A DNA stretch of 64,000 bases. Source: Hymenobacter sp. YIM 151500-1. Its GTDB lineage: Bacteria; Bacteroidota; Bacteroidia; Cytophagales; Hymenobacteraceae. The notes under the pieces were generated by a model, which saw only the letters and a list, made by a program, of their open reading frames with translations, made no database searches and was not told the origin of the DNA. Numbering within the stretch: the first letter of the stretch is position 1; every line of letters begins with the position of its first letter. Position numbers and translations under genes: made by a program. Location of the stretch: contig NZ_CP110139.1 in the NCBI RefSeq assembly GCF_025979885.1, positions 2,604,001 to 2,668,000 on the forward strand, written 5' to 3'. Below are positions 49,086-57,683 of the stretch, piece by piece.

Positions 49086-50789
49086 TTACTTGGCGTAGGC
49101 CACGGCGCGCATCTCCCGGATAACCGTGATTTTGATTTGGCCGGGGTATTGCATCTCCTTTTCGATTTTTTGGGAGATTTCGTAGCTCAGCTCGGCGGCC
49201 CGCTCGTCGGTCACGTTCTCGGCGTCTACCATCACGCGCAGCTCACGGCCGGCCTGGATGGCGAAGCACTGGTTGACGCCCTTGAACGAGCTGGCCGTTT
49301 CCTCCAGCTGCTTCAGGCGCTTGATGTAGCTTTCCATCATCTCGCGGCGGGCGCCGGGGCGGGAACCGCTGATGGCGTCGCAGGCCTGCACGAGCGGCGA
49401 AATCATGGCCGTCATCTCGATTTCGTCGTGGTGGGCGCCGATGGCATTTACTACGTCGGGGTGCTCCTTATACTTCTTAGCCATTTCCATGCCCAGGATG
49501 GCGTGGGGCAGCTCGGGCTCCTCGGTGGTCACCTTGCCAATGTCGTGCAACAGGCCGGCCCGCTTGGCGTGCTTCACGTTCAGGCCCAGCTCGGCGGCCA
49601 TGGTGGCGCACAGGTTGGCTACTTCGCGGGAGTGCTGGAGCAGGTTTTGGCCGTAGCTGCTGCGGAAGCGCATCCGGCCCACCATCTTAATCAGCTCGGG
49701 GTGCAGGCCGTGGATGCCCAGGTCGATGATGGTTTTCTCACCGATTTCGACGATTTCCTCCTCGATGTTCTTCCGGGTCTTGGCTACGATTTCCTCGATG
49801 CGGGCCGGGTGGATGCGGCCGTCTTTCACCAGCAGGTGCAGGCTTAGGCGGGCCACCTCGCGGCGCACCGGGTCGAAGCCCGAAATGATGATGGCCTCGG
49901 GCGTGTCGTCCACAATGATTTCGACGCCGGTAGCGGCTTCCAGGGCCCGGATGTTGCGCCCCTCGCGGCCGATGATTTTGCCTTTTACGTCATCGGACTC
50001 GATGTTGAACACCGACACGCAGTTCTCGATGGCATGTTCGGCGGCGGTGCGCTGAATAGTTTCCAGCACCACTTTCTTGGCGTCCTTGGTGGCCGTAAGC
50101 TTGGCCTGGGCTACCACGTCCTTGATGTAGGAGCTGGCCTGAATCTGGGCCTCGTTTTTCAGAGACTCTACCAGCTGCTCACGGGCTTCGGCGGCCGTCA
50201 GGCCCGAAATATTTTCCAGCTGCTGCAACACGCGCTGCTGCTGCTCGGTAAGTTCCTGCTCCCGCTGGCGCAGCTCTTCTTCCACTTCCTGCTCGCGCTG
50301 CTCTAGCTTGGCAAGTTGGGTTTCTACGGCCTGGCGGCGCTTTTCTTCCTGGGCTTCCAGCTTTTCGCGCTGCTGCTGGGCCTGGGTTTCCAGCCGTTCG
50401 CGGGTGGCTTCCAGCTCCTTTTCCTTGCGCTGAATCTGCTCCAGCTGCTTCTGGGTGGTCAGGGTCAGCTGCTTGATGCTCTGCTCCTGCTCTACCACGG
50501 TGGCCCGACGCTCGGCCAGCTCCTGCTCCAGCACTTGCTTTTGGCGGCGGCTTTCCTGCTCAAACTCCTGCTTGAGGGTGCGAAACTTGTCTTTGGACTG
50601 CTGAATCCGCTCGTCGCGGAGGCGGGTGGCCTGCTGCTCGGCTTCGGCCAGCAGCTGCTGGGCGCGGTTTTTGGCGTCGGCTTCGTGGTTTTGCCGGGCC
50701 TTACCGGCCAGCAAGCGTCCTACTACCACGCCAACCACCAAGGCCAGCACGGCGGCAAAAACGATATACAAGGTTATAGATGAGGACAT
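49086..50789 (-). CDS. rny: Ribonuclease Y
   Basis: A 567-residue membrane-anchored endoribonuclease that starts mRNA decay. An N-terminal helix (about 6-28) is the anchor, residues ~30-225 a long Gln/Glu/Arg coiled coil, ~255-320 a KH domain ('[20 protein letters not shown]'), and ~370-470 the HD catalytic domain with '[12 protein letters not shown]' and the metal ligands of 'GLLHDIGKV' and '[10 protein letters not shown]'. The ATG at 50789 gives [11 protein letters not shown]; a longer frame to 50927 has no support. It follows zapA on the same strand, a conserved order in this phylum. Confidence 0.96.
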   Translation of the reverse strand: MSSSITLYIVFAAVLALVVGVVVGRLLAGKARQNHEADAKNRAQQLLAEAEQQATRLRDERIQQSKDKFRTLKQEFEQESRRQKQVLEQELAERRATVVEQEQSIKQLTLTTQKQLEQIQRKEKELEATRERLETQAQQQREKLEAQEEKRRQAVETQLAKLEQREQEVEEELRQREQELTEQQQRVLQQLENISGLTAAEAREQLVESLKNEAQIQASSYIKDVVAQAKLTATKDAKKVVLETIQRTAAEHAIENCVSVFNIESDDVKGKIIGREGRNIRALEAATGVEIIVDDTPEAIIISGFDPVRREVARLSLHLLVKDGRIHPARIEEIVAKTRKNIEEEIVEIGEKTIIDLGIHGLHPELIKMVGRMRFRSSYGQNLLQHSREVANLCATMAAELGLNVKHAKRAGLLHDIGKVTTEEPELPHAILGMEMAKKYKEHPDVVNAIGAHHDEIEMTAMISPLVQACDAISGSRPGARREMMESYIKRLKQLEETASSFKGVNQCFAIQAGRELRVMVDAENVTDERAAELSYEISQKIEKEMQYPGQIKITVIREMRAVAYAK

Positions 50790-50936
50790 GGGGCTATGGG
50801 GTTGAAAGAAAGGAACTCCCATAGCACAGAGGCTCTGCAACAACGCCCGCGCGGCCGGCAGAACCGATTGTTCTGCCCCGCAACGGGCTGCCGTACTCGC
50901 ATCATCCGGCCCAGCCGGAACCCCCATATTAGGGGC

Positions 50937-51227
50937 TCAGACCAGCACCACTCCGGAGAGCAGCTCGTCCAGGCGCGTGAGGCGCTCGGTCAGGGCTGCA
51001 TCGGTTCCGTCCTTTTCCTTGCTGACCTTCAGGCGGTCGGCCATGGTGGAAAGGGCAATCATGGCCAGCAGGTCCTGCTTGTCCTGAATGCCGTATTGCT
51101 CCCGAAACTCCTTGATCCGCTCGTTGAGAAGGCGGCCCGCCAGGCGCAGGCGCTCCTCGTCCTGGGGGCTTACCCGCATGGGGTAGTCCCGGTCGGCAAC
51201 GCGGATTTTGATGGATAGTTCGCTCAT
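50937..51227 (-). CDS. zapA: Cell division protein ZapA
   Basis: A 96-residue ZapA homologue that promotes FtsZ bundling at the division ring. 'SIKIRVADRDYPMRVSPQDEERLRLAGRLLNERI' is the conserved N-terminal globular head and the remainder a coiled-coil dimer domain ('DLLAMIALSTMADRLK'). Start is the ATG at 51227. It lies between a small coiled-coil gene and rny, with gaps of 33 bp and ~150 bp. Confidence 0.9.
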   Translation of the reverse strand: MSELSIKIRVADRDYPMRVSPQDEERLRLAGRLLNERIKEFREQYGIQDKQDLLAMIALSTMADRLKVSKEKDGTDAALTERLTRLDELLSGVVLV

Positions 51228-51260
51228 GGAGCTGCAGTAGGTGGGGTTGGATGATTGTCG

Positions 51261-51557
51261 TTACTCCCTCAAATAGGCAAGGCACTTATCTATTTCGCGG
51301 ATGTATTCGTTGAGGCGAAGTTTCAGCTCGTTGGCGTTGGCAGGTTCTCCTGCTATGGTATTGACAAGTTTAACAATATTCTCCTGATTCTGGAAGTCTT
51401 TCAGCTGCCGCTCCCGGTCGCGCACGTCGGCCCGCAGCTGCTGAATGGTGGTGTGGGCATCGGCCAGCTCCTCGCGCAACTGCTGATAGGCAGCCACTAA
51501 GGTGGTCACCTGCCGCTCCAGGCGGTCGAGTTGGGCAAGCTGCTGGGAGGAAGCCAT
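51261..51557 (-). CDS. Small coiled-coil protein between pheT and zapA
   Basis: A 98-residue protein, almost entirely predicted coiled coil ('LDRLERQVTTLVAAYQQLREELADA' pattern with hydrophobic residues every 3-4) and ending 'KLRLNEYIREIDKCLAYL'. Its place directly before zapA in a pheT-coiled coil-zapA-rny order, seen widely in Bacteroidota, suggests a role with ZapA (a ZapB-like partner is plausible), but this is inference. Start is the ATG at 51557, 3 bp from an inverted repeat. Confidence 0.8.
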   Translation of the reverse strand: MASSQQLAQLDRLERQVTTLVAAYQQLREELADAHTTIQQLRADVRDRERQLKDFQNQENIVKLVNTIAGEPANANELKLRLNEYIREIDKCLAYLRE

Positions 51558-51559
51558 TT

Positions 51560-51698
51560 TTTTGGTTTTTGGTTGACGATTTTTGGTTGGTGGCTTTTGC
51601 TTTTCCGTTTTCTGTTAGGTTGTCGCACCAAAGCTCGGCAATACGGTCACTAGTTGCTTAACCAGCCCAATAACCAAAAACCACCCACTAAAAACCAA
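51560..51698. repeat. Inverted repeat (F-type) filling the pheT/coiled-coil gap
   Basis: Arms of about 30 bp with the GGTTTTTGGTT ... GGTTGGTGG pattern (51561-51592 and complement 51671-51698). It occupies the whole 142-bp gap: 2 bp from the coiled-coil start codon (51557) and 1 bp from the pheT stop (51700). Confidence 0.75.
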
Positions 51699-51699
51699 T

Positions 51700-54198
51700 T
51701 TACTTCCGAATCAGGGCCCCGGCTTGCTGCTCAAACTGCTGGATGAGGCGTTGCATGACGGCGTCGATGGCCTGGTCGGTGAGGGTTTGGGTGGGGTCCT
51801 GGAGCAGGAAGCTCACGGAGTACGACTTCTTGCCAGCGCCCAGGTTCTCGCCTTCGTACACGTCGAACACATTGATGTGCTGAAGCAGCTTCTTTTCGGT
51901 GCGGCGGGCAATAAGCTGAAGCTGGTCGAAGGTCACGGTTTTGTCGACTACCAGGCTCAGGTCGCGGCGCACCTCCGGGAACTTGGGCAACTCACGGGCC
52001 ACCAGCGTGTTGCGGTACTTGCGCATCAGCCAGTCCCAGTCCAGCTCGGCGTACCACACGGGCTGGCTGACGTCGAGGCGCTTGAGCATGGGTCCGGCTA
52101 CGGCACCCACGTGGGCTACCGGCTGGTTCTGGGCCAGCAGGGTGAGCCCGCCCGCCAGGTAGGGGTGCTGCACGGGCTGGGAGGTGGGCTGCGGAAAGCC
52201 CAGCGAAGCCAGCACCTGCTGCACAGCTCCGGCCAGCTGGTGGAAGGTGGTTTTTTCGGTTTTGTGCTGCCAGGTTTCGGCGGTGGCGTTGCCGGTCAGG
52301 TACAGGGCCAGTACATTCTTCTCCTGAAACTGGCCGTCGGGCTGCTGGTGGTAGGTTTTGCCGAACTCATAAAGCTTCAGGTCGCGCTGGCGGCGGTTCA
52401 CGTTATGGCGTACCACTTCCAGGCCGCTGGGCAGCAGCGCAGGGCGCATCACGTTCAGCTCGGCGCTGTTGTAGTTCAGGATGCGCACCAGCGTCTGGTC
52501 CCGTTGGCCTTCCGTCTCGAAGTAGGCCGAGTTGGTGAGCGAGTTGGTAATGATTTCGGAGTAGCCCTGGCCACTGAGCAGGCGGGCCGTGTTCTGGCGC
52601 ACCACCTCGGGGTCGGGGTTGGGGAAGCGGGCCAGGAAGGAGGCCGAGTTGTGGGGGCGCAGGGCCACGTGGTTGTAGCCGTAGATGCGCAGGATTTCCT
52701 CAATCACGTCGGCCTCGCGGGTCACGTCCACCTTGTGCGGAGGCACCGACAGAATCCATTCCTGGGAGAGGTGAGAGGTGAGAGGTGAGAAGTGAGAAAT
52801 ATCATTCACTTCATTGGTCTCACTTCTCACTCCTGACTTGTCACCTCTCTCTTCGGCAATGAGAATGTCGATGTCGGTGAGAATCTGGCGGATACGCTCC
52901 GGGGCAATGTACTGGCCCACCAGCTTTTCTACCCGCGTCAGGCGCAGGCGCACCGGCGTGTGGGCAATGTGCACCGGGTACTCGTCGACGATGGGCGCGG
53001 CCACGGTGGCGCCGGCCACTTCTTGCAGCAGCAGGGCCGCCCGCTTCAGGGCTACGGGCACCATGTGCGGGTCGGTGCCCCGCTCGAAGCGGAAAGAGGC
53101 GTCGGTTTTGAGCTGGTGGGTTTGGGAGGAGCGGCGCACGGCGGCCGGCTGGAAGTAGGCACTTTCCAGAAACACGCGCGTGGTGCCCGGCGTCACCCCC
53201 GACACCTGGCCCCCGAATATCCCGGCCAGGGCCATGGGCGTGCCAGTAGCGTCGGCAATAACCAGGTCACCGGTTTGCAAGGTGCGCTCCGTGCCGTCCA
53301 GGGTCGTGAACTTCTCGCCGGCTGCGGCCCGCTTTACGCGCACCTGGCCGCCGCGTATCTGGTCGGCGTCGAAGGCGTGCAGGGGCTGGCCCAGCTCGTG
53401 CAGCACGAAGTTGGTGACGTCCACCACGTTGTTGATGGGCGAAAGGCCAATGCTGCGCAGGCGGCGCTGCAGCCACTCCGGCGAGGGACCCACCCGCACG
53501 CCAGTCAGCAGCAGGCCGGCATAGCGCGGGTTAGCCTCCGGGTCTTCGATGGTGACGTGGATGTTCTCAGCGGCTTCGGCCGGGGCGTGGAAGCCGCTGA
53601 TGTCGGGCAAGTGGCAGGGCTGGTGTAGCAGGGCGCGCAGCTCCCGGGCCACGCCGTAGTGGGAAGCCGCGTCGGCGCGGTTCGGAGTCAGGCCGATTTC
53701 AAACACCGAGTCGGAGCCCAGGCCGAAGTACTCGGCGGCGGGCGTGCCGTTGGGCAAGTCAGTATCCAGCACCATAATGCCGGCGTGGCTGGTGCCCAGG
53801 CCGATTTCGTCCTCGGCGCAAATCATGCCTTCGGAGGCTGCGCCGCGGATTTTGGACTTCTTGATTTTGAATGGTTCGCCTTCGGTGGGGTGCAGCGTGG
53901 CACCTTCCAGGGCTACTACCACGCGCTGCCCGGCCGCCACGTTGGGGGCGCCGCACACAATCTGGCGGGACTGGCCGTCGCCCACGTCCACGGTGGTGAG
54001 GCTGAGCTTGTCGGCGTCGGGGTGTTTCTGGCAGGTGAGCACCGTGCCCAGCACCACCCCGCGCAGGCCGCCCGGCACGCTTTCCAGCTCCTCAATGCCT
54101 TCCACCTCCAGCCCCGAGCCCGTAAGCAGTTGCCCGATTTCGGCAGCGGGTTTGTCGGTGGGGATAAGCGTGCGGAGCCAGTCGAGGGATATTTTCAT
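51700..54198 (-). CDS. pheT: Phenylalanine-tRNA ligase beta subunit, with an in-frame palindromic insertion
   Basis: An 832-residue beta subunit of phenylalanyl-tRNA synthetase; with the alpha subunit it charges tRNA-Phe and edits Tyr. Domains in order: OB-fold tRNA-binding domain (about 40-155, 'VLTCQKHPDADKLSLTTVDV'), B3/B4 editing region, B5 domain, catalytic-like core ('VTREADVIEEILRIYGYNHV'), and C-terminal FDX-ACB domain ('PKFPEVRRDLSLVVDKTV'). Start is the ATG at 54198. At about residues 449-478 lies a Ser/Asn-rich insert ('ERGDKSGVRSETNE') absent from relatives, encoded by an A-type inverted repeat. The gene is still open, so it is assumed functional. Confidence 0.95.
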   Translation of the reverse strand: MKISLDWLRTLIPTDKPAAEIGQLLTGSGLEVEGIEELESVPGGLRGVVLGTVLTCQKHPDADKLSLTTVDVGDGQSRQIVCGAPNVAAGQRVVVALEGATLHPTEGEPFKIKKSKIRGAASEGMICAEDEIGLGTSHAGIMVLDTDLPNGTPAAEYFGLGSDSVFEIGLTPNRADAASHYGVARELRALLHQPCHLPDISGFHAPAEAAENIHVTIEDPEANPRYAGLLLTGVRVGPSPEWLQRRLRSIGLSPINNVVDVTNFVLHELGQPLHAFDADQIRGGQVRVKRAAAGEKFTTLDGTERTLQTGDLVIADATGTPMALAGIFGGQVSGVTPGTTRVFLESAYFQPAAVRRSSQTHQLKTDASFRFERGTDPHMVPVALKRAALLLQEVAGATVAAPIVDEYPVHIAHTPVRLRLTRVEKLVGQYIAPERIRQILTDIDILIAEERGDKSGVRSETNEVNDISHFSPLTSHLSQEWILSVPPHKVDVTREADVIEEILRIYGYNHVALRPHNSASFLARFPNPDPEVVRQNTARLLSGQGYSEIITNSLTNSAYFETEGQRDQTLVRILNYNSAELNVMRPALLPSGLEVVRHNVNRRQRDLKLYEFGKTYHQQPDGQFQEKNVLALYLTGNATAETWQHKTEKTTFHQLAGAVQQVLASLGFPQPTSQPVQHPYLAGGLTLLAQNQPVAHVGAVAGPMLKRLDVSQPVWYAELDWDWLMRKYRNTLVARELPKFPEVRRDLSLVVDKTVTFDQLQLIARRTEKKLLQHINVFDVYEGENLGAGKKSYSVSFLLQDPTQTLTDQAIDAVMQRLIQQFEQQAGALIRK
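52766..52854. repeat. A-type inverted repeat inside pheT
   Basis: Left arm 52766-52799 is TGAGAGG/TGAGAAG-type repeats and right arm 52819-52854 its near complement (TCTCACTTCTCACTCC then CACCTCTCTCTTC). Length is a multiple of three and contains no stop in the pheT frame, so pheT continues through it with about 30 added codons. The arms match those of intergenic A-type repeats at 57495-57592 and 23786-23836. Confidence 0.88.
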
Positions 54199-54246
54199 GA
54201 GTTACGCAAAACAAATAAGAGGGGCGGGCCCCAGGCCCACGGTAAG

Positions 54247-54254
54247 CAAAGGTA
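54247..54254 (-). promoter_or_regulatory. Candidate -7 element for pheT
   Basis: On the minus strand 54254-54247 reads TACCTTTG, 49 bp before the pheT ATG. No clear -33. It would drive the pheT-zapA-rny unit. Confidence 0.45.
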
Positions 54255-54294
54255 CAGATTTGGGCCAGCGGCTCGAAACAGGGCTTCAGTAGAA

Positions 54295-54386
54295 GATGTA
54301 ACGCGAAGCTGAGCTTCGCGAGGCGGCAGAACGCCTGGTACCACATCGTCCTGACGACCTGTGAAGCTCAACTCCGCGTTACATCC
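54295..54386. repeat. D-type inverted repeat, copy D1
   Basis: Ends GATGTAACGCGAAGCTGAGC (54295 on) and its imperfect complement (54361-54386), with an inner short hairpin (AAGCTGAGCTT). It lies in the 253-bp gap between the DUF1684 stop and the pheT promoter. Related to D2 at 59309-59402. Confidence 0.75.
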
Positions 54387-54451
54387 TTTTTAGCCAGCCC
54401 AAGCGTGAACTACAACCGAAGGCCAGCGCAGCTACAGTCGTGCTCCAGCCA

Positions 54452-55069
54452 TCAGTCCTTATAGCTCTTCTCCCCCACCGGCACTTCAATGGCCAAGGCA
54501 TTCTCGCGCGGGGGCATGGGGCAGGCGAAGGCGGCACCGTAGGCGCAGTACGGGTTATAAGTCAGGTTGAAATCAAGCGTTACCTCGTCGTCGTTGGGGC
54601 CGGGGGTGGCTATGTCGAGGTAGCGGCCACCGCCGTAGGTGGTGCGGCCGTTGGTGCGGTCGGTGAAGGGCACAAACAGCGTGGAATCGGTCTTGCTCAC
54701 GCGGCGCAGCAAGGTGAGCTGCTGAGGCTGGCCCCGCCACTCAAAGGTGGCGCGGGCAAAGCGCGTGTATTTATCGGCGCCGCCTTCGGTGAGCGGCAGG
54801 CTGAGGGTGTCGCCGGGGGGCAGGCGCTGGAGCGTGGCGTGCAGGCGCCACTGCGGATCGGGGGCGAAGTAACGCAGGCTGTCGAAGGTTTCGTGCAGCT
54901 CCTCGGGCAGCGGCGACGAGTCGTGGCGGCGAAACTGCTCGTTTTTCTGCTGGCGCTCTTTCTTGAGGCGCAGGGCGTACTGGTCATCACTCAGCACGAG
55001 GTCTTGCAGGAAATACGCCAGCACGGCCAGCAAGCCCAGGCCAATGAACAGTTTGGGGTTGATACGCAT
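54452..55069 (-). CDS. DUF1684 family protein
   Basis: A 205-residue protein with one N-terminal transmembrane segment (about 8-26) and a DUF1684 domain. Its signature is 'RTTYGGGRYLDIATPGPND' and 'TLDFNLTYNPYCAYGAAFACPMPPRENAL', the Asn-Pro-Tyr-Cys-Ala-Tyr block that defines the family. Function unknown; conserved in many Bacteroidota and actinobacteria. Start is the ATG at 55069, 4 bp from a nested palindrome that fills the gap to radC. Confidence 0.88.
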   Translation of the reverse strand: MRINPKLFIGLGLLAVLAYFLQDLVLSDDQYALRLKKERQQKNEQFRRHDSSPLPEELHETFDSLRYFAPDPQWRLHATLQRLPPGDTLSLPLTEGGADKYTRFARATFEWRGQPQQLTLLRRVSKTDSTLFVPFTDRTNGRTTYGGGRYLDIATPGPNDDEVTLDFNLTYNPYCAYGAAFACPMPPRENALAIEVPVGEKSYKD

Positions 55070-55072
55070 GTA

Positions 55073-55354
55073 TCAATTAAAAATTGAGAATTAAAGATTG
55101 CGGTGCAAAGGTACGTTCGTGGGGGCAAGCGTTACTTTCAATAGAAGGCCTCACTAATCCGCGTCCACGCGCCTTTGTGAATTCTTACAACACCAGAACT
55201 GCCATGCAGCCCGTCCTGCTGAGCTGGCCGAAACATCTCTCCCGCTGGCTAACTTCTGACGTGAGGATGAAGCGGGAGAGATGCTTCGACTCCGGCTGCG
55301 CCTACGCTCAGCATGACGGGCTGCATGACCGCCTAATTCTCAATTTTTAATTGA
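55073..55354. repeat. Nested palindrome: AT-rich outer arms around hairpin B3
   Basis: Outer arms 55073-55093 and 55334-55354 are perfect 21-bp complements (TCAATTAAAAATTGAGAATT...). Inside lies B3 (55202-55328) with its own inverted ends (CATGCAGCCCGTCCTGCTGAG and complement) and inner hairpin (ATCTCTCCCGC / GCGGGAGAGAT). The whole occupies the 288-bp gap, from 3 bp off the DUF1684 start to 3 bp off the radC stop. Confidence 0.92.
55106..55113 (-). promoter_or_regulatory. Candidate -7 element inside the nested palindrome
   Basis: On the minus strand 55113-55106 reads TACCTTTG, 36 bp before the DUF1684 ATG, within the left flank of the palindrome. If used, the leader would contain only the end of the outer arm. 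Confidence 0.4.
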
Positions 55355-55357
55355 CTT

Positions 55358-56122
55358 TCACAGCATTCCCTCGTCGGCGAAGCTGAAGTAGCCGTGGTCG
55401 GTGTAGATGAGGTGGTCGAGCACGGGCAGGTCGAGCAGGTGGCCGGCTTCCTTGAGCTTGCGGGTGAGGGCAATGTCGGCGGCGGAAGGGTTCTTGTTGC
55501 CGCTGGGGTGGTTGTGCACCAGAATAATGCTGCTGGCCAGCTGCTCCAGGGCTTCCTTGAAGATAAGCTTGGGGTCGGCGACGGTGCCGGCCACGCCGCC
55601 GCGGCTAATGCTGACGGTGCGCATCACCACGTTGGCCCGGTTCAGGAGCACCACCCAAAACTCCTCGTGGGGCAGGTCCTGCAAGTGGGGGCGCATGACG
55701 CGGTAGATGTCGCGGGAGGAGCCGATGCTGGGGCGGGCGGGCGTATCGGTTTCCTTGCGGCGGCGCCCCAGTTCCAGGGCGGCCACGATGGTTATGGCCT
55801 TGGCTTCGCCAATGCCCTTTTGGCGCATCAGCTCCTTCACCGAGAAGCGGGCCAGCGTGTTCAGGTCGTTGTCGGCGGCACGCAGCACCAGCTTGGCTAC
55901 GTCCACGGCCGAGAGCTTGGTGGTGCCCGAGCCCAGCAGAATGGCCAGCAGCTCGGCGTCGGAAAGGGCGGCACGGCCTTTTTGGAGCAGTTTTTCGCGG
56001 GGTCGGTCTTCCTCGGCCCAGCTCTTGATACCTAACGTAGTAGCGGCTTCGTACGGAACGGGCGCGGCTTCGGCAGCGGCGGGACTGGGTAGGTTTTCGG
56101 TCAGATTGTCAAACTCTTGCAT
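55358..56122 (-). CDS. radC: RadC family JAB1/MPN protein
   Basis: A 254-residue RadC protein. N-terminal helices with a helix-hairpin-helix ('LMRQKGIGEAKAITIVAALEL') precede the JAMM metal domain with 'ILVHNHPSGNKNPSAADIAL' (His-x-His-x10-Asp) and the family Glu upstream. Earlier claims of a repair role for RadC are not well supported; the activity is unknown. Start is the ATG at 56122. It is divergent from the metallophosphoesterase gene with a 112-bp gap. Confidence 0.93.
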   Translation of the reverse strand: MQEFDNLTENLPSPAAAEAAPVPYEAATTLGIKSWAEEDRPREKLLQKGRAALSDAELLAILLGSGTTKLSAVDVAKLVLRAADNDLNTLARFSVKELMRQKGIGEAKAITIVAALELGRRRKETDTPARPSIGSSRDIYRVMRPHLQDLPHEEFWVVLLNRANVVMRTVSISRGGVAGTVADPKLIFKEALEQLASSIILVHNHPSGNKNPSAADIALTRKLKEAGHLLDLPVLDHLIYTDHGYFSFADEGML

Positions 56123-56234
56123 GGGGCACCGTTGTTGTAGGCCCCAAAATCTAAAATAAAAACCCCGCATCTGCGTCAGCTGGGGGGCTGCCGCGCTTTA
56201 CCTGCACCTCTCGGCGGGGCTTTGCTTTTCCTCT

Positions 56235-57485
56235 ATGTATCGACTTTTCATGACTTTTCTGTTTGTCGGCTTGCTGGTGCTGGCCGAATGGTACGGCTTT
56301 CAGGCGGTGCGTACGGCCCTGACCGGGGCCTCGCCCGTGGTGCGCCGGGTAGCCGGCATTCTGTACTGGCTGATTACGGTGGCCGTATGGGCGCTGGGCA
56401 TCTGGGCCATCAGTACCCGCCGCTCCGACCCCGCCACCTACAAAGCCTACCTGGGCAGCCTGCCGCTGATATTTGTGGCCGCCAAGCTGGTGGTGCTCTT
56501 GTTTCTGCTACCCGAGGACCTGGTGCGCGCCGGCCGCTGGGCGCTGGCCCGCTTCACCACGCCCGCCGCATCGGCGGCCACGGCCGGCGCGGGCATCACG
56601 CGCAGCGAGTTTCTGAGTCGCCTGGCTCTGCTGGCCGGAGCCGTGCCATTCGTAGCTCTGATTTGGGGCATGTTCAAGGGCGGCACCGACTACACCGTGA
56701 AGCGCGTGACCCTGCGCTTCCCTAACCTGCCGCCCGCCTTCGACGGCTTCAAGGTGCTACAGATTTCGGACCTGCACACGGGTTCCTTCCAGAGCCGGGA
56801 GCCGCTGCAACGGGCCGTGCAGCTCATCAACCAGCAAGCCGCCGACTTGGTGTTTATGACCGGCGACCTGGTAAACGACCTCGCCACCGAGGTAGAGCCC
56901 CACATCGACACGCTGGCCGGCATCAAATCAACCTACCCCATTTACTCCGTGCTCGGCAACCACGATTACGCCGACTACGTGCAGTGGCCGTCCCGCGAGG
57001 CCAAGGAGGCCAACCTGGAGCGGCTCAAGCAAAACCACGCCAAAATAGGCTGGGAGCTGCTCCTGGACGAGGCCCGCACCGTGGAGCGCAACGGCGAGAA
57101 GATTGCCGTGCTGGGCGTGCAGAACTGGGGCGCGCAGATGCGCTTCCCTAAGTACGGCAACCTGGCCAAAGCCCACGCCGCCGCCGACCCCGCCGCCCCG
57201 TTCAAGATTCTGCTCTCCCACGACCCGTCGCACTGGGACGCCCAGGTGCAAAACTACCCCGACATCGACTTGATGCTGGCCGGCCACACCCACGGCATGC
57301 AGTTTGGCGTCAACCTGCCCTTTTTCAAGTGGAGCCCCGTGCAATACGCCTACAAGCAGTGGGCCGGGCTGTATGAGAAAGGCAAGCAGCTGCTCTACGT
57401 CAACGCCGGCCTGGGCTACATTGGCTACCCCGGCCGCGTCGGCTTCCTCCCCGAAATCACCGTGTTCGAGCTGCGCAGAGCGTAA
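56235..57485 (+). CDS. Membrane-bound metallophosphoesterase
   Basis: A 416-residue protein. About four transmembrane segments occupy residues 1-155, then a calcineurin-like phosphoesterase domain. Metal-binding motifs: 'ISDLHTGSF' (about 178), 'FMTGDLVND', 'SVLGNHDYADY' (GNHD/E), and 'LAGHTHGMQFG' (GHTH). This resembles YkuE/YaeI-type phosphodiesterases that act on lipid-linked or nucleotide substrates at the membrane; substrate unknown. Start is the ATG at 56235. A TGAGAG-type palindrome follows 9 bp after the stop. Confidence 0.9.
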   Translation: MYRLFMTFLFVGLLVLAEWYGFQAVRTALTGASPVVRRVAGILYWLITVAVWALGIWAISTRRSDPATYKAYLGSLPLIFVAAKLVVLLFLLPEDLVRAGRWALARFTTPAASAATAGAGITRSEFLSRLALLAGAVPFVALIWGMFKGGTDYTVKRVTLRFPNLPPAFDGFKVLQISDLHTGSFQSREPLQRAVQLINQQAADLVFMTGDLVNDLATEVEPHIDTLAGIKSTYPIYSVLGNHDYADYVQWPSREAKEANLERLKQNHAKIGWELLLDEARTVERNGEKIAVLGVQNWGAQMRFPKYGNLAKAHAAADPAAPFKILLSHDPSHWDAQVQNYPDIDLMLAGHTHGMQFGVNLPFFKWSPVQYAYKQWAGLYEKGKQLLYVNAGLGYIGYPGRVGFLPEITVFELRRA

Positions 57486-57494
57486 TTATAGCTG

Positions 57495-57592
57495 TAGAAG
57501 TGAGAGAGGTGAGACCTGAGAAGTGAGACTTCGGGCTGACGTCAGCGCCAGCGGAACAGAGTCTCACCTCTCATGTCTCACCTTCTCATTTC
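57495..57592. repeat. A-type inverted repeat after the metallophosphoesterase gene
   Basis: Arms 57495-57530 (AGAAGTGAGAGAGGTGAGAC...) and 57559-57592 are near complements built from the same words as the repeat inside pheT. Inner loop 28 nt. It lies 9 bp after the upstream stop. Confidence 0.8.
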
Positions 57593-57683
57593 TAATCCAA
57601 CAACCACAACAGTAGGCGGTGCGTATACGCGCCATTCCCGGTTCTGGGACTCTCTCCATTTCTCTCTCAAGCCTACTGTACCC

